From positions 1-64,000 of the forward strand of contig ONFP01000001.1 in NCBI GenBank assembly GCA_900317105.1: 64,000 bases of DNA. The letters run 5' to 3'. This DNA is from an uncultured Succinatimonas sp. (GTDB lineage Bacteria > Pseudomonadota > Gammaproteobacteria > Enterobacterales > Succinivibrionaceae). Numbering within the stretch: the first letter of the stretch is position 1; each line of letters opens with the position of its first letter. Shown here one piece after another: positions 42,699 through 52,119 of the stretch. The notes under the pieces are model-generated. The model had not been told where the DNA came from and did no database searches. It saw only the letters and a list, made by a program, of their open reading frames with translations. The position numbers and the translations under genes were made by a program.

Positions 42699-44336
42699 TT
42701 AAACTAGTTCCACTTTAATTATTTTCTTTTGTTCTGAAGAAATGATCATAGAGGCTCTTACGTGGGTGTGATTGTAAGGATCTTCTCCATAGGCTTTTTC
42801 TTTTATCTGAGCCTTCGCTTTTTCTCTGGCTTTTGGTTCTAGTTTATCTTTTTTTATCCTTTTAAATTCAATTACTAGTCTTGTTTTGGGAGTTTTCAGT
42901 TCAAGATCTGAATAACCATAAAGATTCTCCTGCTCTTTACTTTTTAAAAGACCAATTAAATTGATGTGTGAATAAATAATATCTCTCACGTCAGTTTCTG
43001 AATTGAACACTATTGTACTAGGCCCAAGACAGTCAGTTAGAATTGAGTTGAAAAGTTTTCTAATTCCTTCTAGATTCTTTTCATCGACATATTTAATTAG
43101 ATTCTGATTTAAAGCAACACTTGTATCAGCACTTATTCTGAAGTTGCCGACAACTTCCTTAAGCTGAATAATTGAAGATTCAACCTCCTCATTAGGATAC
43201 TCCAATTTAGCAAAATCTGGTGTGCCAATATTTCTTAGCGTGTAATATCCTGTTTGATATAAGAGTATATCTAGTGGTATACGATTAATATCTGATTTTT
43301 GCTCAAGTTCTATTGTTGAAACGTTATTGTCTTTTTTAGTTTTTTCTAAAAACTGTGTTTCTAGATATTTTTGCTTTAAGTGATTTACAAGTAGAGAAGG
43401 TGTTCCTCCATTACTTTCAAACCAGTAATTCTTAAAACCAAGATGAGGTTTGCTTAAGAAGGAAAGTATGGACCATGGATTGTAGACGGTTTCTTTGGCT
43501 TCAATTGCAAACTGAAAACCGTTGTATGTGGTTTTCAGTTTTGTATATGTTTCTTCTGGGCTGATCCCAAGAACTTCAGATGCATTTACGATGAAAGGCT
43601 CAAAATAATAATGCAATTCTTTTTCTGTGATTCCGACAAGTGATGCATACTGAGGGGCAAAGGAAATATCATTTTGATTATTAGCAGGTGATAAAAGGTG
43701 AACGGTTGATAATCGAGTTATACCTGTAATGAAAACGAAACGGAAGATTTTCTCACAACTTTTAATAGCTGCAAAGAATCGTCCAAGAACTCCTGTTATT
43801 TCGGATAATAACTTTGGATTATTCATTGCATGCACTATCGGTGCGTCGTATTCATCAATTAAAAGAACAATAGTTTTTGATTCAAATTTTTCGTCTTCGC
43901 TTATTATTCGTAAAAGTTCCTCACATCCGTAATCTCGTCCCTGATCATCTGAAACTTTTATGTCCACATAATTTGAAAGTTTGTGGACTAGATATCTGCA
44001 AATTCTTCTATTTAATTCTATTCCGTTTAAATCATAGAATTCTGAAAAATCCAAATGCAGAACTTTGTAGCTTTTTTTCTCTTTGTCAGCTTTCCATAAT
44101 TTTTCAATTGCAAGTCCATGGAAGTCTTCAAGTCCTCTTGAGAACAAGGCCTCAAAGGTGGAGACTAAAAGAGATTTACCAAAACGACGAGGTCTTGATA
44201 AAAATATAGGTGCGCTATCATAGCGTGTTAGTTTATAAATAAGCTCAGTTTTATCAACGTAAATCTTGTTTGCTTCTCTTAAATTTACAAATCCGGTACT
44301 AGCTAATGGAAGTCTTTCTAAATTAATAGAACTCAT
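42699..44336 (-). CDS. AAA-ATPase-like/PD-(D/E)XK nuclease-fold protein
   Basis: The 545-residue protein has an N-terminal AAA-ATPase-like domain with LPLASTGFVNLREANKIYVD, the divergent Walker A RPRRFGKSL (48-56) and Walker B IVLLIDEYDAPI near 155. The C-terminal domain (about 450-545) has YSDLELKTP and LVIEFKRIKK, the PD-(D/E)XK pattern. This two-domain family (DUF1703-type) is expanded in Bacteroidetes and some gut proteobacteria; its function is unknown. I chose the ATG at 44336, because the family normally begins a few residues before LPL; a start at 44387 would add 17 unlike residues. It is on the same strand as glnD and map, about 280 bp downstream of glnD. Confidence 0.85.
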   Translation of the reverse strand: MSSINLERLPLASTGFVNLREANKIYVDKTELIYKLTRYDSAPIFLSRPRRFGKSLLVSTFEALFSRGLEDFHGLAIEKLWKADKEKKSYKVLHLDFSEFYDLNGIELNRRICRYLVHKLSNYVDIKVSDDQGRDYGCEELLRIISEDEKFESKTIVLLIDEYDAPIVHAMNNPKLLSEITGVLGRFFAAIKSCEKIFRFVFITGITRLSTVHLLSPANNQNDISFAPQYASLVGITEKELHYYFEPFIVNASEVLGISPEETYTKLKTTYNGFQFAIEAKETVYNPWSILSFLSKPHLGFKNYWFESNGGTPSLLVNHLKQKYLETQFLEKTKKDNNVSTIELEQKSDINRIPLDILLYQTGYYTLRNIGTPDFAKLEYPNEEVESSIIQLKEVVGNFRISADTSVALNQNLIKYVDEKNLEGIRKLFNSILTDCLGPSTIVFNSETDVRDIIYSHINLIGLLKSKEQENLYGYSDLELKTPKTRLVIEFKRIKKDKLEPKAREKAKAQIKEKAYGEDPYNHTHVRASMIISSEQKKIIKVELV

Positions 44337-44616
44337 AGTGTGCTCTATTTTGCCTTTATAGTCCGTAATCGAAGCAATACTGTTCACGCGTATGCTAATT
44401 GATCTTATGGTATTTAATATGGTAAAAATAGCAAAGTGTTTATTGCGAAAAAAAGCTCAGTCTGACAAAAAGAATCTTTCTGTTTTTGTTCAGAAGTATA
44501 TCAAAATTTGTAAATTGATATGATTTTAATGAGCATAATCAGTTCTGAAATTCAAAATACACTTTGCGTAATCGTAAATATCAGTGGACAGTCTGTTCAT
44601 TATGAGCTTAGTCATT

Positions 44617-47277
44617 TTAGATTATATCCAGCGCAGCTTTCAGCTCTAATGAAAGCTCATTCTTCTGAGATAATGAAAGCGGAAGTCCGTTGATATCGGT
44701 GATAGCAAAGTAGTCATCTGCTCTCTCACCGGTAGTGGTAATTCTGGCGGCGCTGATCTGATATCCGAGTCTTGCAAAGGTCAGAGCAATTCTTGCAAGC
44801 AGACCGTTTCTGTCTAGAGTAGAAATTTCAAGTTTTGTCTGTTTATCGTTTTCAGAATCAAGGTATACGATTGTTGTTGGCACGTCGAAAATTTTTCTCT
44901 CGGTCTTTTCTTTAGGTAGGATAAATTCTGTAGATTTCTCATCTATTCTGCTGAGAATTGTCTTTCTAAGACCATTCAGTCTTTCGGTGTCTATCGGCAT
45001 TCCCTGTTTATTCTGGAACATAAAGGTGTAGAGAACATGCATATTGTTTGTCAGGAACACCTGTGCACTTACAACATTAAGCTGTTTTGAGGCCATGGTT
45101 TTGGCAATGTTGCCAAAGAGCATTGCTGAATTGCTGTAAGAATATACGAACAGTTCCGTACCGATATTTGGATTCTGTGAAAACAGCAGTAAAGGCTTAT
45201 TTTCTGAATCATATCTTATGATATTCTTTAAGTGCCAGGAGATATCCTCAGGCTGATAATGCATGAAGTATTCGATAGGCAGCTGTCTTATATATCTTAG
45301 GAGAGCTGCCTTGTTGCAGTCTTCCTGCAGCAGAGACATAACAGTCTTCTGTTTTTCCAAAGCCTTGGTTTTAATGCTTGCAGCAATATCTGAGCTTTCC
45401 TGACTCAGGGCAAATCTTACAGACTGATAAAGCTGTCTGAAGATGTTATCCTTCCAGGAATTCCAAACATTCTCATTGGTTGCGGAGATATCAGCAACAG
45501 TCAGACAGTAGAGTTGGTTCAGATGCTCTTCGTCTTTGACGAAATAGCAGAAATTCTTGATGACCTCAATATCCGTAATATCACGACGGGTTGCTGTAGT
45601 ATTCAGCTGCAGATGTGATTCTACCAGCCATCTTACCATCTGTGTCTGATACTCGGAAAAATCATGCAGACGACAGAACTGTTCTGCTTCTTTTGCTCCC
45701 TTAGCTGCATGGCTTCCGCCACGACCTTTGGCGATATCGTGAAGAAGGGCTGCGGTGATTAGCAGCTCGTGATCATTGATCCTCTTGTAGACGCTTCTGA
45801 AGAGCTGGTATTCTGGAAGTTTTGATTGGGACAGCTCATTAACATTCTTGATAACACGAATAGAGTGCTCATCCACACTGAAGAGGTGGAAACGATCAAA
45901 CTGGGCTAGTCCCTCAATTCTTGCCCACTGAGGCATATAGCTTGAGAGTACACGTGTTTCATGCATAAGATTAAGAATCTTATAGGCACTGTCGGTCATT
46001 GAAAGAATGGTTTTAAGACGATAGCGGCACTCAGGAAAGGTAATCAGAGGTTCCTTGAGTTCTCGTCTGCCTTCTCTTAGAGCACGAAGACAGTTTACAT
46101 GAATTTTTTCGATGTTTGGTCTTGTGGCAATAGTTACAAACAGATCCATGATCTTGGTTGGATCGCTTTTGAAAAGCTCAGGGTCAAGAACATCTATGTA
46201 GTGACCTCGCTGAACAAAGTCCCTGTTAATAAAGACCGGTTCAGAATAGTCTTTGCCTACATAGCCATGGGTCTGAAGCTGGATCAGCTGCAGAACAATA
46301 TGATTGAGTTCCTTTACACGATGGAAGGTCCTGTACAGATCTCTCATCATGGCTTCAACCGGGGTATTGCCTTCTTCACCGTATCCAAGCATAGAGGAGA
46401 CGGTTTTCTGAAAATCCAGTCTCAGTATATTGCTGTTGGAGTTGCAGTGAACCGCATATCTTACATCAAAGAGAAATCTCTGACAGGCAAGATACTCGTC
46501 ATACTCAGATTTTGACAGCAGACCGACAGAGAACAGGGTATCTGTTTCTTTGGCCTTAAGAATCTTTAGAGATAGCCACTGCATCACCTGAAGATCACGA
46601 AGTCCGCCTGGATTATTCTTGATATCAGGTTCTAAAGAAAAGATGGTATCTCTGAAACTGTGGTATCTTTCATTCTGCTCATCATATTTAGCCAGGAAAA
46701 ACTTCTCGTTATCCCAGACCCCGTCTGTATCTACAGATTTTTTCAGATCATCGTAAACTTCTGCAGATCCTGCAATAAAGTGAGTTTCAAGAAGGTTGGA
46801 GCGAATGGTGATATCGTTTCTGGAGGCAACAACCGTTTCCTTGATGGTTCTAACTGAAGAGCCGATATCAAGTCTTAAGTCCCAGAGAAAAGAAACAAAA
46901 GACTCTATTCTGCCTTTGGATTCAGCATCAATCTGATCTTCATTACAGAGGATCAAAAGATCGATGTCTGATCTTAAAAACTGTTCACGTCTGCCGTAGC
47001 CGCCAACGGCGATAAGAGCAAGGTGAGAGGAGTTCTCTCCAATAAAACTATTCCAAAGAATAGTCATCAGTTCATCAATGATATCTGATGAATTTCTGAT
47101 TATTTCTCTGACATCAAATCCTTTTTTGAAACACTCTCTCTGATAGAGTTCAAAAAGGGAGATTCTTTCTCGGGCTTTTTTTATGTCATGAATATTTAAG
47201 CCGGAGAATGAAAACGGAAAAACTTCCTTAAGTTTTTCTTCATTGATTTTTCTTGGAATAGTTATTGATTCGAACAT
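44617..47277 (-). CDS. glnD: Bifunctional uridylyltransferase/uridylyl-removing enzyme GlnD
   Basis: The 886-residue nitrogen sensor uridylylates PII under nitrogen limitation and removes UMP when glutamine is high. The nucleotidyltransferase site GGYGRREQFLRSDIDLL lies at 92-108. The HD domain with HDIAKGRGGSHAAKG is near residue 512. Two ACT domains in the last 180 residues (ending ISAARITTTGERADDYFAI) should bind glutamine. Length matches E. coli GlnD (890). As in E. coli it lies next to map, 13 bp downstream. Confidence 0.97.
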   Translation of the reverse strand: MFESITIPRKINEEKLKEVFPFSFSGLNIHDIKKARERISLFELYQRECFKKGFDVREIIRNSSDIIDELMTILWNSFIGENSSHLALIAVGGYGRREQFLRSDIDLLILCNEDQIDAESKGRIESFVSFLWDLRLDIGSSVRTIKETVVASRNDITIRSNLLETHFIAGSAEVYDDLKKSVDTDGVWDNEKFFLAKYDEQNERYHSFRDTIFSLEPDIKNNPGGLRDLQVMQWLSLKILKAKETDTLFSVGLLSKSEYDEYLACQRFLFDVRYAVHCNSNSNILRLDFQKTVSSMLGYGEEGNTPVEAMMRDLYRTFHRVKELNHIVLQLIQLQTHGYVGKDYSEPVFINRDFVQRGHYIDVLDPELFKSDPTKIMDLFVTIATRPNIEKIHVNCLRALREGRRELKEPLITFPECRYRLKTILSMTDSAYKILNLMHETRVLSSYMPQWARIEGLAQFDRFHLFSVDEHSIRVIKNVNELSQSKLPEYQLFRSVYKRINDHELLITAALLHDIAKGRGGSHAAKGAKEAEQFCRLHDFSEYQTQMVRWLVESHLQLNTTATRRDITDIEVIKNFCYFVKDEEHLNQLYCLTVADISATNENVWNSWKDNIFRQLYQSVRFALSQESSDIAASIKTKALEKQKTVMSLLQEDCNKAALLRYIRQLPIEYFMHYQPEDISWHLKNIIRYDSENKPLLLFSQNPNIGTELFVYSYSNSAMLFGNIAKTMASKQLNVVSAQVFLTNNMHVLYTFMFQNKQGMPIDTERLNGLRKTILSRIDEKSTEFILPKEKTERKIFDVPTTIVYLDSENDKQTKLEISTLDRNGLLARIALTFARLGYQISAARITTTGERADDYFAITDINGLPLSLSQKNELSLELKAALDII

Positions 47278-47290
47278 TACAGTCTACTTG

Positions 47291-48076
47291 CTAGTGAGTA
47301 ATTATTCTTGGGAAATCCTCATCCTTTCTTAAGGTCAGAACTTCAACACCGTTTGGAATAACCAAAAGAGTATGCTCATACTGTGCTGAAGGCTGCTTGT
47401 CAGCAGTTGTAACTGTCCATCCGTCTTTTCTGTTTACCTTGACTTTGTGAGTTCCGGCATTAATCATCGGTTCGATGGTAAAGCACATGCCCTCTTCTAA
47501 AAGCAGGTTGTAGTTGTTCTTGTAGTGAACTACCTGAGGCTCCTCATGGAAGCCTGCACCGATACCATGACCGCAGTAGTCTCTAACAATTGAGAATCCT
47601 GCCTTGTCGGCAACTTTCTGAATTGCCGCACCGATATCAGCAAGATTTGAGCCAGGACGAACAGTCTTAATTGCCTCATACATACCTTCCTGGGCACATC
47701 TGCATAGGGCTTCGTTTCTAGGTGAGGTCTTACCGACAATGTACATTCTTGAGCTGTCACCGTGGTACTTGTCTTTTAGAACTGTAACATCAATGTTTAC
47801 GATGTCACCTTCTCTTAATTTGTGGCTGCCTGGAATTCCGTGGCAGACTACCTCATTGATACTGATACAGGTAGCTTTAGGATAACCCTGGTATCCCAAA
47901 TCTGCGCTTTTGGCATGTTCAACCTGCTCAATGTAGTCATTCATAATCTTGTCCAGTTCATCAGTGGTTACACCTGGAACAATATATGGTTCGATCATTT
48001 CAAGAACACGGGCAGTTGCTGCGCCTACAATGCGCATTTTTTCAATTTCGCTTGGACTTTTTAAAGAGATGTTCAT
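47291..48076 (-). CDS. map: Type I methionine aminopeptidase
   Basis: The 261-residue enzyme removes the initiator methionine from nascent proteins. The two-metal ligands are visible in NIDVTVLKDKYHGDSS (two Asp), GHGIGAGFHEEPQV (His), FTIEPMIN (Glu) and YEHTLLVI (Glu). The start at 48076 (MNISLKSPSEIEKMR) has AAGGA upstream and a normal length. An upstream in-frame ATG at 48133 would add 19 unlikely residues. In many gammaproteobacteria rpsB lies right beside map in divergent orientation; here about 4 kb separate them. Confidence 0.97.
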   Translation of the reverse strand: MNISLKSPSEIEKMRIVGAATARVLEMIEPYIVPGVTTDELDKIMNDYIEQVEHAKSADLGYQGYPKATCISINEVVCHGIPGSHKLREGDIVNIDVTVLKDKYHGDSSRMYIVGKTSPRNEALCRCAQEGMYEAIKTVRPGSNLADIGAAIQKVADKAGFSIVRDYCGHGIGAGFHEEPQVVHYKNNYNLLLEEGMCFTIEPMINAGTHKVKVNRKDGWTVTTADKQPSAQYEHTLLVIPNGVEVLTLRKDEDFPRIITH

Positions 48077-48303
48077 TGTTGATTCCTTATTAAATATTCG
48101 GTTCATTATATTATTATTTGCATCGGTATGCATGAAATAAGGCGTCTATTGAGCAAAAATCGCAGCTGTATCAGTCTGTTTTTGATTTAGAAAACATATC
48201 TAGATAATATATTTTGTAGTAAAAGTAATAGGCGCCGTCTGTTGTAAAACGGATGAGAACCTTTTGGAATTCTGTGTTATGTGGTAATTACAGCTTTTTG
48301 CTA

Positions 48304-48335
48304 TAGCATATCTTTAATTATTCTTTCCTATGCTA
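48304..48335 (+). promoter_or_regulatory. Inverted repeat upstream of the NTPase gene
   Basis: TAGCATA (48304-48310) and TATGCTA (48329-48335) form a 7-bp inverted repeat with an 18-bp spacer. The right half overlaps TATGCTAAAAT, a good -10 candidate 30 bp before the start codon. It is in the divergent gap of 290 bp between map and the NTPase gene, which holds no gene. Confidence 0.4.
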
Positions 48336-48366
48336 AAATCCTTATAGGAACTGTTAAGAGGCGATT

Positions 48367-50190
48367 ATGAGTAAAGATGTTTTGTTTTTAACCGGAGTAG
48401 AAGATTTTTCAACAATCATCGAAAAAAAGACTTATTACATTGATAAAACATCATATTTAAAAGAACTTTTCATGAGTACATCAGAAGTCATGAATGCTCT
48501 TTTTATTCGTCCTCGCAGATTTGGTAAAACACTAAACATGAATATGATTAAGGAATTCTGTGAGCTTAACTATCAGAATCCTGGAGATAAATCATATCAA
48601 CAGAAACTCTTTATTGATAATGGTAGAAATTTAGCAGTTGCTACTGATGAATATAAAGAACTCCGAGAAAAGGTTATGGGAGAGTTTCCTGTTATTAGTA
48701 TTTCCTTTAGAGGGGTTGAAGGAAGTTACTTTTACGAGGCTGTTTCAAAAATTCTCCTTAAGATATCAAGCCTTTACGAGAAGTTTATTTTTTTAAGAGA
48801 AAGCAAGTTACAGACCAAAGAACAGATAGAAGCTTTTTCGTATATTTATAACTTCAGTACTACTAAAAACACAAAGCTTTTCAAACCAGAATATCTTGCA
48901 GAGGCGAAACAAATCTGCGGTTCTTTTCTTTCTACTCTTGCAGAGATGCTGTTTAAAGAGTACCAAAAAAAAGTTCTGGTAATAATTGATGAGTACGATG
49001 TTCCTCTGCAGAAAGCTGTAATAGCTAAAGAACCTTACTATGATGATATGCTAGATATCATCAAACAGATTAGTGTTTCCACATTCAAGCAAAATCCAGA
49101 TCCATGGTTATACAAGGGAATTGTCTCAGGTTGTCTTAGCATAGCTCATCAGAGTGTGTTTACCGATGCCAATAACTTTACAACCTATGGCATGAACAGA
49201 GAACCATATACCGGTTTCTTTGGCTTCACAAAGGATGAAACTCATAAACTTCTGGATGACTGTGGACTTTCTGATAAGGAAAATGATGTTAAGGAATGGT
49301 ATGACGGCTACAGATTCGGCAAGAAACATATCTATTGTCCATGGAGTCTTATTAGCTACTGTGATGAAGCTCTTCACGGCTCTACTGACAAACCTCAGCA
49401 ATTCTGGGTTAATACCAGCGGCAACGACCTTATCACTATGTTTACTGACAACAGTATGGAAGCCCACAATGCAGAGAATATAGATAAACTGCAAAAACTG
49501 ATGGAAGGTGAGAATGTTGATATCAGTTTAATGGAATTTACTACCTGTCCTGACTTAAGAGTTGGAGTAAGCTTTGATGTATTTATGACACTGATGCTGC
49601 ATACAGGATATGTAACTTTTGCAGAATGTTCAGATACAATCGATAAGGTTACTTTAAGAATTCCAAATCAGGAAGTTCTGTACTGTTTTAACAAGAAGCG
49701 AGAGCTTCTTTTTGGAGAGAATAATCCATACTGGTACAATCAGACGCTAAGTCTTGTGGATTTACTCATGGCAAATAAGACTGATGAAGCACAGGCTTTA
49801 ATCAGCTCCATGCTAAAAGAGTTTTTAAGTATCAGAAATACCGGAGATGAGCTCTACTACCATGGTTTCATGATTGGCATTCTTGGGTTGGCAGCAGCAA
49901 CAAAAAATTTTGAGTATCACGAGGAAATCGAAACAGGAACCGGTTTTTCAGATATTGTCATTGATAGCTTTGATAACAAAACAGCCTGCATCTTAGAGCT
50001 GAAAAAGACAGAAAAACTTGAAGACTGCTATGATGCAGCTCAGACTGCAACTAAGCAGATAATCCAAAAGGATTATGCCTCAAAATTTATATCCAGAAGA
50101 TATAAGAAGGTCTATGGAATCGGTATCGGCTTTGCCAAAAAGAGCTGTGAAATTGTTTCTTTAGGAAACCTTGTCGAAAAAGTCTGTTAA
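48367..50190 (+). CDS. AAA-ATPase-like/PD-(D/E)XK nuclease-fold protein
   Basis: The 607-residue protein belongs to the same broad family as the gene at 42699-44336. It has VEDFSTIIEKKTYYIDKT, the divergent Walker A RPRRFGKT (48-55), Walker B VLVIIDEYDVPL near 215, and WYDGYRFGKKHIYCPWSLI, a hallmark of the family. The C-terminal domain shows GTGFSDIVID and CILELKK, the nuclease-fold Asp and Glu-x-Lys. The overall sequence differs clearly from the first copy, so this is not a recent duplicate. AAGAGG gives its ribosome-binding site. It sits between the usually adjacent map and rpsB. Function unknown. Confidence 0.87.
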   Translation: MSKDVLFLTGVEDFSTIIEKKTYYIDKTSYLKELFMSTSEVMNALFIRPRRFGKTLNMNMIKEFCELNYQNPGDKSYQQKLFIDNGRNLAVATDEYKELREKVMGEFPVISISFRGVEGSYFYEAVSKILLKISSLYEKFIFLRESKLQTKEQIEAFSYIYNFSTTKNTKLFKPEYLAEAKQICGSFLSTLAEMLFKEYQKKVLVIIDEYDVPLQKAVIAKEPYYDDMLDIIKQISVSTFKQNPDPWLYKGIVSGCLSIAHQSVFTDANNFTTYGMNREPYTGFFGFTKDETHKLLDDCGLSDKENDVKEWYDGYRFGKKHIYCPWSLISYCDEALHGSTDKPQQFWVNTSGNDLITMFTDNSMEAHNAENIDKLQKLMEGENVDISLMEFTTCPDLRVGVSFDVFMTLMLHTGYVTFAECSDTIDKVTLRIPNQEVLYCFNKKRELLFGENNPYWYNQTLSLVDLLMANKTDEAQALISSMLKEFLSIRNTGDELYYHGFMIGILGLAAATKNFEYHEEIETGTGFSDIVIDSFDNKTACILELKKTEKLEDCYDAAQTATKQIIQKDYASKFISRRYKKVYGIGIGFAKKSCEIVSLGNLVEKVC

Positions 50191-50211
50191 TCAGTAAATC
50201 ATAAAGAAAAT

Positions 50212-50240
50212 AAAAAAGCCTTTAAATCTAAAGGCTTTTT
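50212..50240. terminator. Bidirectional terminator
   Basis: AAAAAAGCCTTTA and TAAAGGCTTTTT form a 12-bp stem around AATC. A-run and T-run flank it symmetrically, so it can serve both the NTPase gene (plus) and the convergent hydrolase gene (minus, ending at 50253). Confidence 0.9.
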
Positions 50241-50252
50241 CAGAAGGAAATT

Positions 50253-51044
50253 CTAGATAGTAATTGTTTCAAGATCTTCTGGAACAAAGATATTTCCATT
50301 GAAATAGTGTCTTCCTTCCTCTAGATAAAGTTCTTTTCTGTTTTTGATATTCTTCTCTTCAGTGTGGTAGAGAATGATGTTCTTTACATTCAGTTCAGTA
50401 GCCAGTTCACAGGCATCCTTAACTGTGGAATGGTGTTTTTCATATGGCTTGAAGATATCTGCTTGAGAATACAGACAGAAAGCTTCGTGCATCAGCCATT
50501 CTGCATCTCTTGCCATGTCCTTTATCGAGTCGTTGCAAGGCTCGTCACCGCAGCAGACCAGTTTCTTTCCGTCAAGTGCAAAGCCGAACTGCTTGGTCTT
50601 GGTTGAGTGGATATCAAAGAAAGTAACATCGTGGTTGCAGATTTTTACAGTTTCTCTGTCTGTAACAGGAATCAGCTGCAGGGATTTGCCGACGAATTTA
50701 AAATCCTTTTCTAAAAGCAGCATCTTGGCAAGCTCATAGATGGTTTTGATTACTTCATCATGACCGTACACACGAACAACGCCGTCAAAGGTTTTCTCTC
50801 GTGATTTCTGACAGATAAGTCTGCTCAGCCAGACCATACCGATAATATGATCAATATGAGTGTGGGTAACAAATATATCGTTAACCTCTTTCCAGTCGGT
50901 TCCGGTATGTTTTAACTGACGCATGATGGTATTTCCACCGCCGGCATCTACCAGAAAATTACCGTTTGAATCCTTCAGAATAAAACAGGTGTTGTAGACT
51001 TCTGTGGTAAAGGCATTTCCTGTTCCTAATAGGGTAATATCCAT
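50253..51044 (-). CDS. Metallo-beta-lactamase-fold hydrolase, RNase Z-like
   Basis: The 263-residue cytoplasmic protein starts MDITLLGTGNA, as RNase Z-type enzymes do. It has VDAGGG, the metal motif HTHIDH (61-66), a later CCGDEPCND with the bridging Asp, HEAFC and a KHHST segment near the end. These fit the RNase Z/arylsulfatase-like branch, but the long exosite arm of true tRNase Z is not obvious, so tRNA 3' processing is not assured. It lies between the NTPase gene and sfsA; sfsA is transcribed first, 50 bp upstream on the same strand. Confidence 0.82.
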   Translation of the reverse strand: MDITLLGTGNAFTTEVYNTCFILKDSNGNFLVDAGGGNTIMRQLKHTGTDWKEVNDIFVTHTHIDHIIGMVWLSRLICQKSREKTFDGVVRVYGHDEVIKTIYELAKMLLLEKDFKFVGKSLQLIPVTDRETVKICNHDVTFFDIHSTKTKQFGFALDGKKLVCCGDEPCNDSIKDMARDAEWLMHEAFCLYSQADIFKPYEKHHSTVKDACELATELNVKNIILYHTEEKNIKNRKELYLEEGRHYFNGNIFVPEDLETITI

Positions 51045-51094
51045 GTGTTCACCTTCTGTTTTTTTGTTATTCGATGTATTATCGCATATTCAGC

Positions 51095-51766
51095 TTAAAA
51101 CTCTACTTTAATGCGATTTGTATCTGGAATTACGGCGTTTTCTGTGACGCAACAGCCGATAAACCAGATTTTAACGCCGGCTTTGACAGCTGCTCTGAAT
51201 GCAGTTTCAAATTCAGGATGAATCCTTCCGTTAGGACGTACTTCTGTAACCTTGGGCATCTGAATGACGAAGTCTAGAGCACACATATATCCATGCTTTT
51301 GAGCCTCAATCAGTTCATAAATGTGTTTTACACCACGCAATGTAGGTGCATCCGGAAAGTATCCTATACAGTCCTCTTCAAGTGTACAGCCTTTGACTTC
51401 GACAAGGTATTTCTGTGAACCTTTTTCCAGATAGAAGTCTATTCTGGAGTTGCCGTACCGGTATTCTGGCTTTACCATATCGAATTTTACTGCAAGCCAT
51501 TCCTTCATTACCTGATTTGGTGCCTGACTGTCGATATTTACCAGTCCTAGTCCTGCTTTTTCAACGGCAATAAGATCATACTGAGTTTTCCGCTCAGGAT
51601 TGTCTGATTTTGTCAGTACAACTTTAGAGTGAGGCAGAAGCAGTTCTCTGCAGCGACCGGTATTTTTGACATGGACGGTTTCTGTCTTTCCGTTTAAAAG
51701 AACTTTTGCAATAAATCGGTTTGGGCGTTCAAGAAAGACTGCTTCAACTGTATTATCGTAGAGCAT
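51095..51766 (-). CDS. sfsA: SfsA, sugar fermentation stimulation protein homologue
   Basis: The 223-residue protein matches SfsA in length and motifs: ERPNRFIAKVLLNG, HVKNTGRCRELLLP, YRYGNSRIDFYL, KYLVEVKGCTL and FPDAPTLRGVKH. The RIDFYL...VEVKG pair is a PD-(D/E)XK-like core, and a DNA-related role has been proposed; E. coli SfsA was named for effects on maltose metabolism. The biochemical function is not settled. GGAGAAAAA serves as ribosome-binding site. It is divergent from rpsB. Confidence 0.95.
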   Translation of the reverse strand: MLYDNTVEAVFLERPNRFIAKVLLNGKTETVHVKNTGRCRELLLPHSKVVLTKSDNPERKTQYDLIAVEKAGLGLVNIDSQAPNQVMKEWLAVKFDMVKPEYRYGNSRIDFYLEKGSQKYLVEVKGCTLEEDCIGYFPDAPTLRGVKHIYELIEAQKHGYMCALDFVIQMPKVTEVRPNGRIHPEFETAFRAAVKAGVKIWFIGCCVTENAVIPDTNRIKVEF

Positions 51767-51916
51767 GTTTTTTTCTCCTGTCTGTCTCGATAAGAATGTT
51801 AGCAGATTCTTCTGTATCCTAGTATGTGCCGAAAGGCTTTTCTTTTGTTTCCAGAGGCATTGTCAATGTTTCATTGGCAACAGCTGATTACCGACTTGAA
51901 TTTTAAGGATAAAAAA

Positions 51917-51946
51917 TTTACAAAATAATTAAAAAAACATGATAAA
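51917..51946 (+). promoter_or_regulatory. Candidate rpsB promoter
   Basis: TTTACA (51917-51922) and GATAAA (51941-51946) are separated by 18 bp in the divergent sfsA/rpsB region (51767-52119), which contains no gene. An expected start near 51953 gives a leader of about 165 nt containing the structures below. The match is moderate. Confidence 0.5.
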
Positions 51947-51985
51947 ATAACGTGCCTTTTGTGTGGGTACATGAAAGGTAAATTA

Positions 51986-52018
51986 ATACTCAGTGAGTAT
52001 GATTTTTTATTTTTTTTA
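51986..52018 (+). promoter_or_regulatory. Terminator-like hairpin in the rpsB leader
   Basis: ATACTC and GAGTAT (51986-51991, 51995-52000) close on a 3-nt loop and are followed by a T-tract (52003-52018, with one A). The stem is short. It would act as an attenuator ahead of rpsB if used. Confidence 0.45.
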
Positions 52019-52027
52019 GAAAACGCA

Positions 52028-52087
52028 CACTGTTTGTCAACGTCCATGACTGGGTGCCATTATTATGGTTAGTCAGGCGGAACAGTG
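52028..52087 (+). ncRNA. Structured rpsB (S2) leader RNA
   Basis: Three nested pairings can be drawn: CACTGTT (52028-52034) with AACAGTG (52081-52087), TGACT (52047-52051) with AGTCA (52071-52075), and CCAT (52057-52060) with ATGG (52065-52068) around TATT. The RNA ends 32 nt before the rpsB start. Leader RNAs bound by S2 for autoregulation are known in gammaproteobacteria; identity with that motif is inferred from position and structure. Confidence 0.6.
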
Positions 52088-52119
52088 GAGGCTTAACCCT
52101 AATTTAGAGGATATTTAAT

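Noticed and set aside
46099..46515. 138-residue frame opposite glnD
   Set aside because: Shadow of the glnD coding sequence, without start signals.
48077..48133. Longer start for map
   Set aside because: The 19 extra residues are not found in the family, and AAGGA precedes the internal ATG at 48076.
42699..50190. Recent duplication of the two RPRRFGK-family genes
   Set aside because: The two proteins share motifs but differ in length and most positions, so they were probably acquired or diverged long ago.
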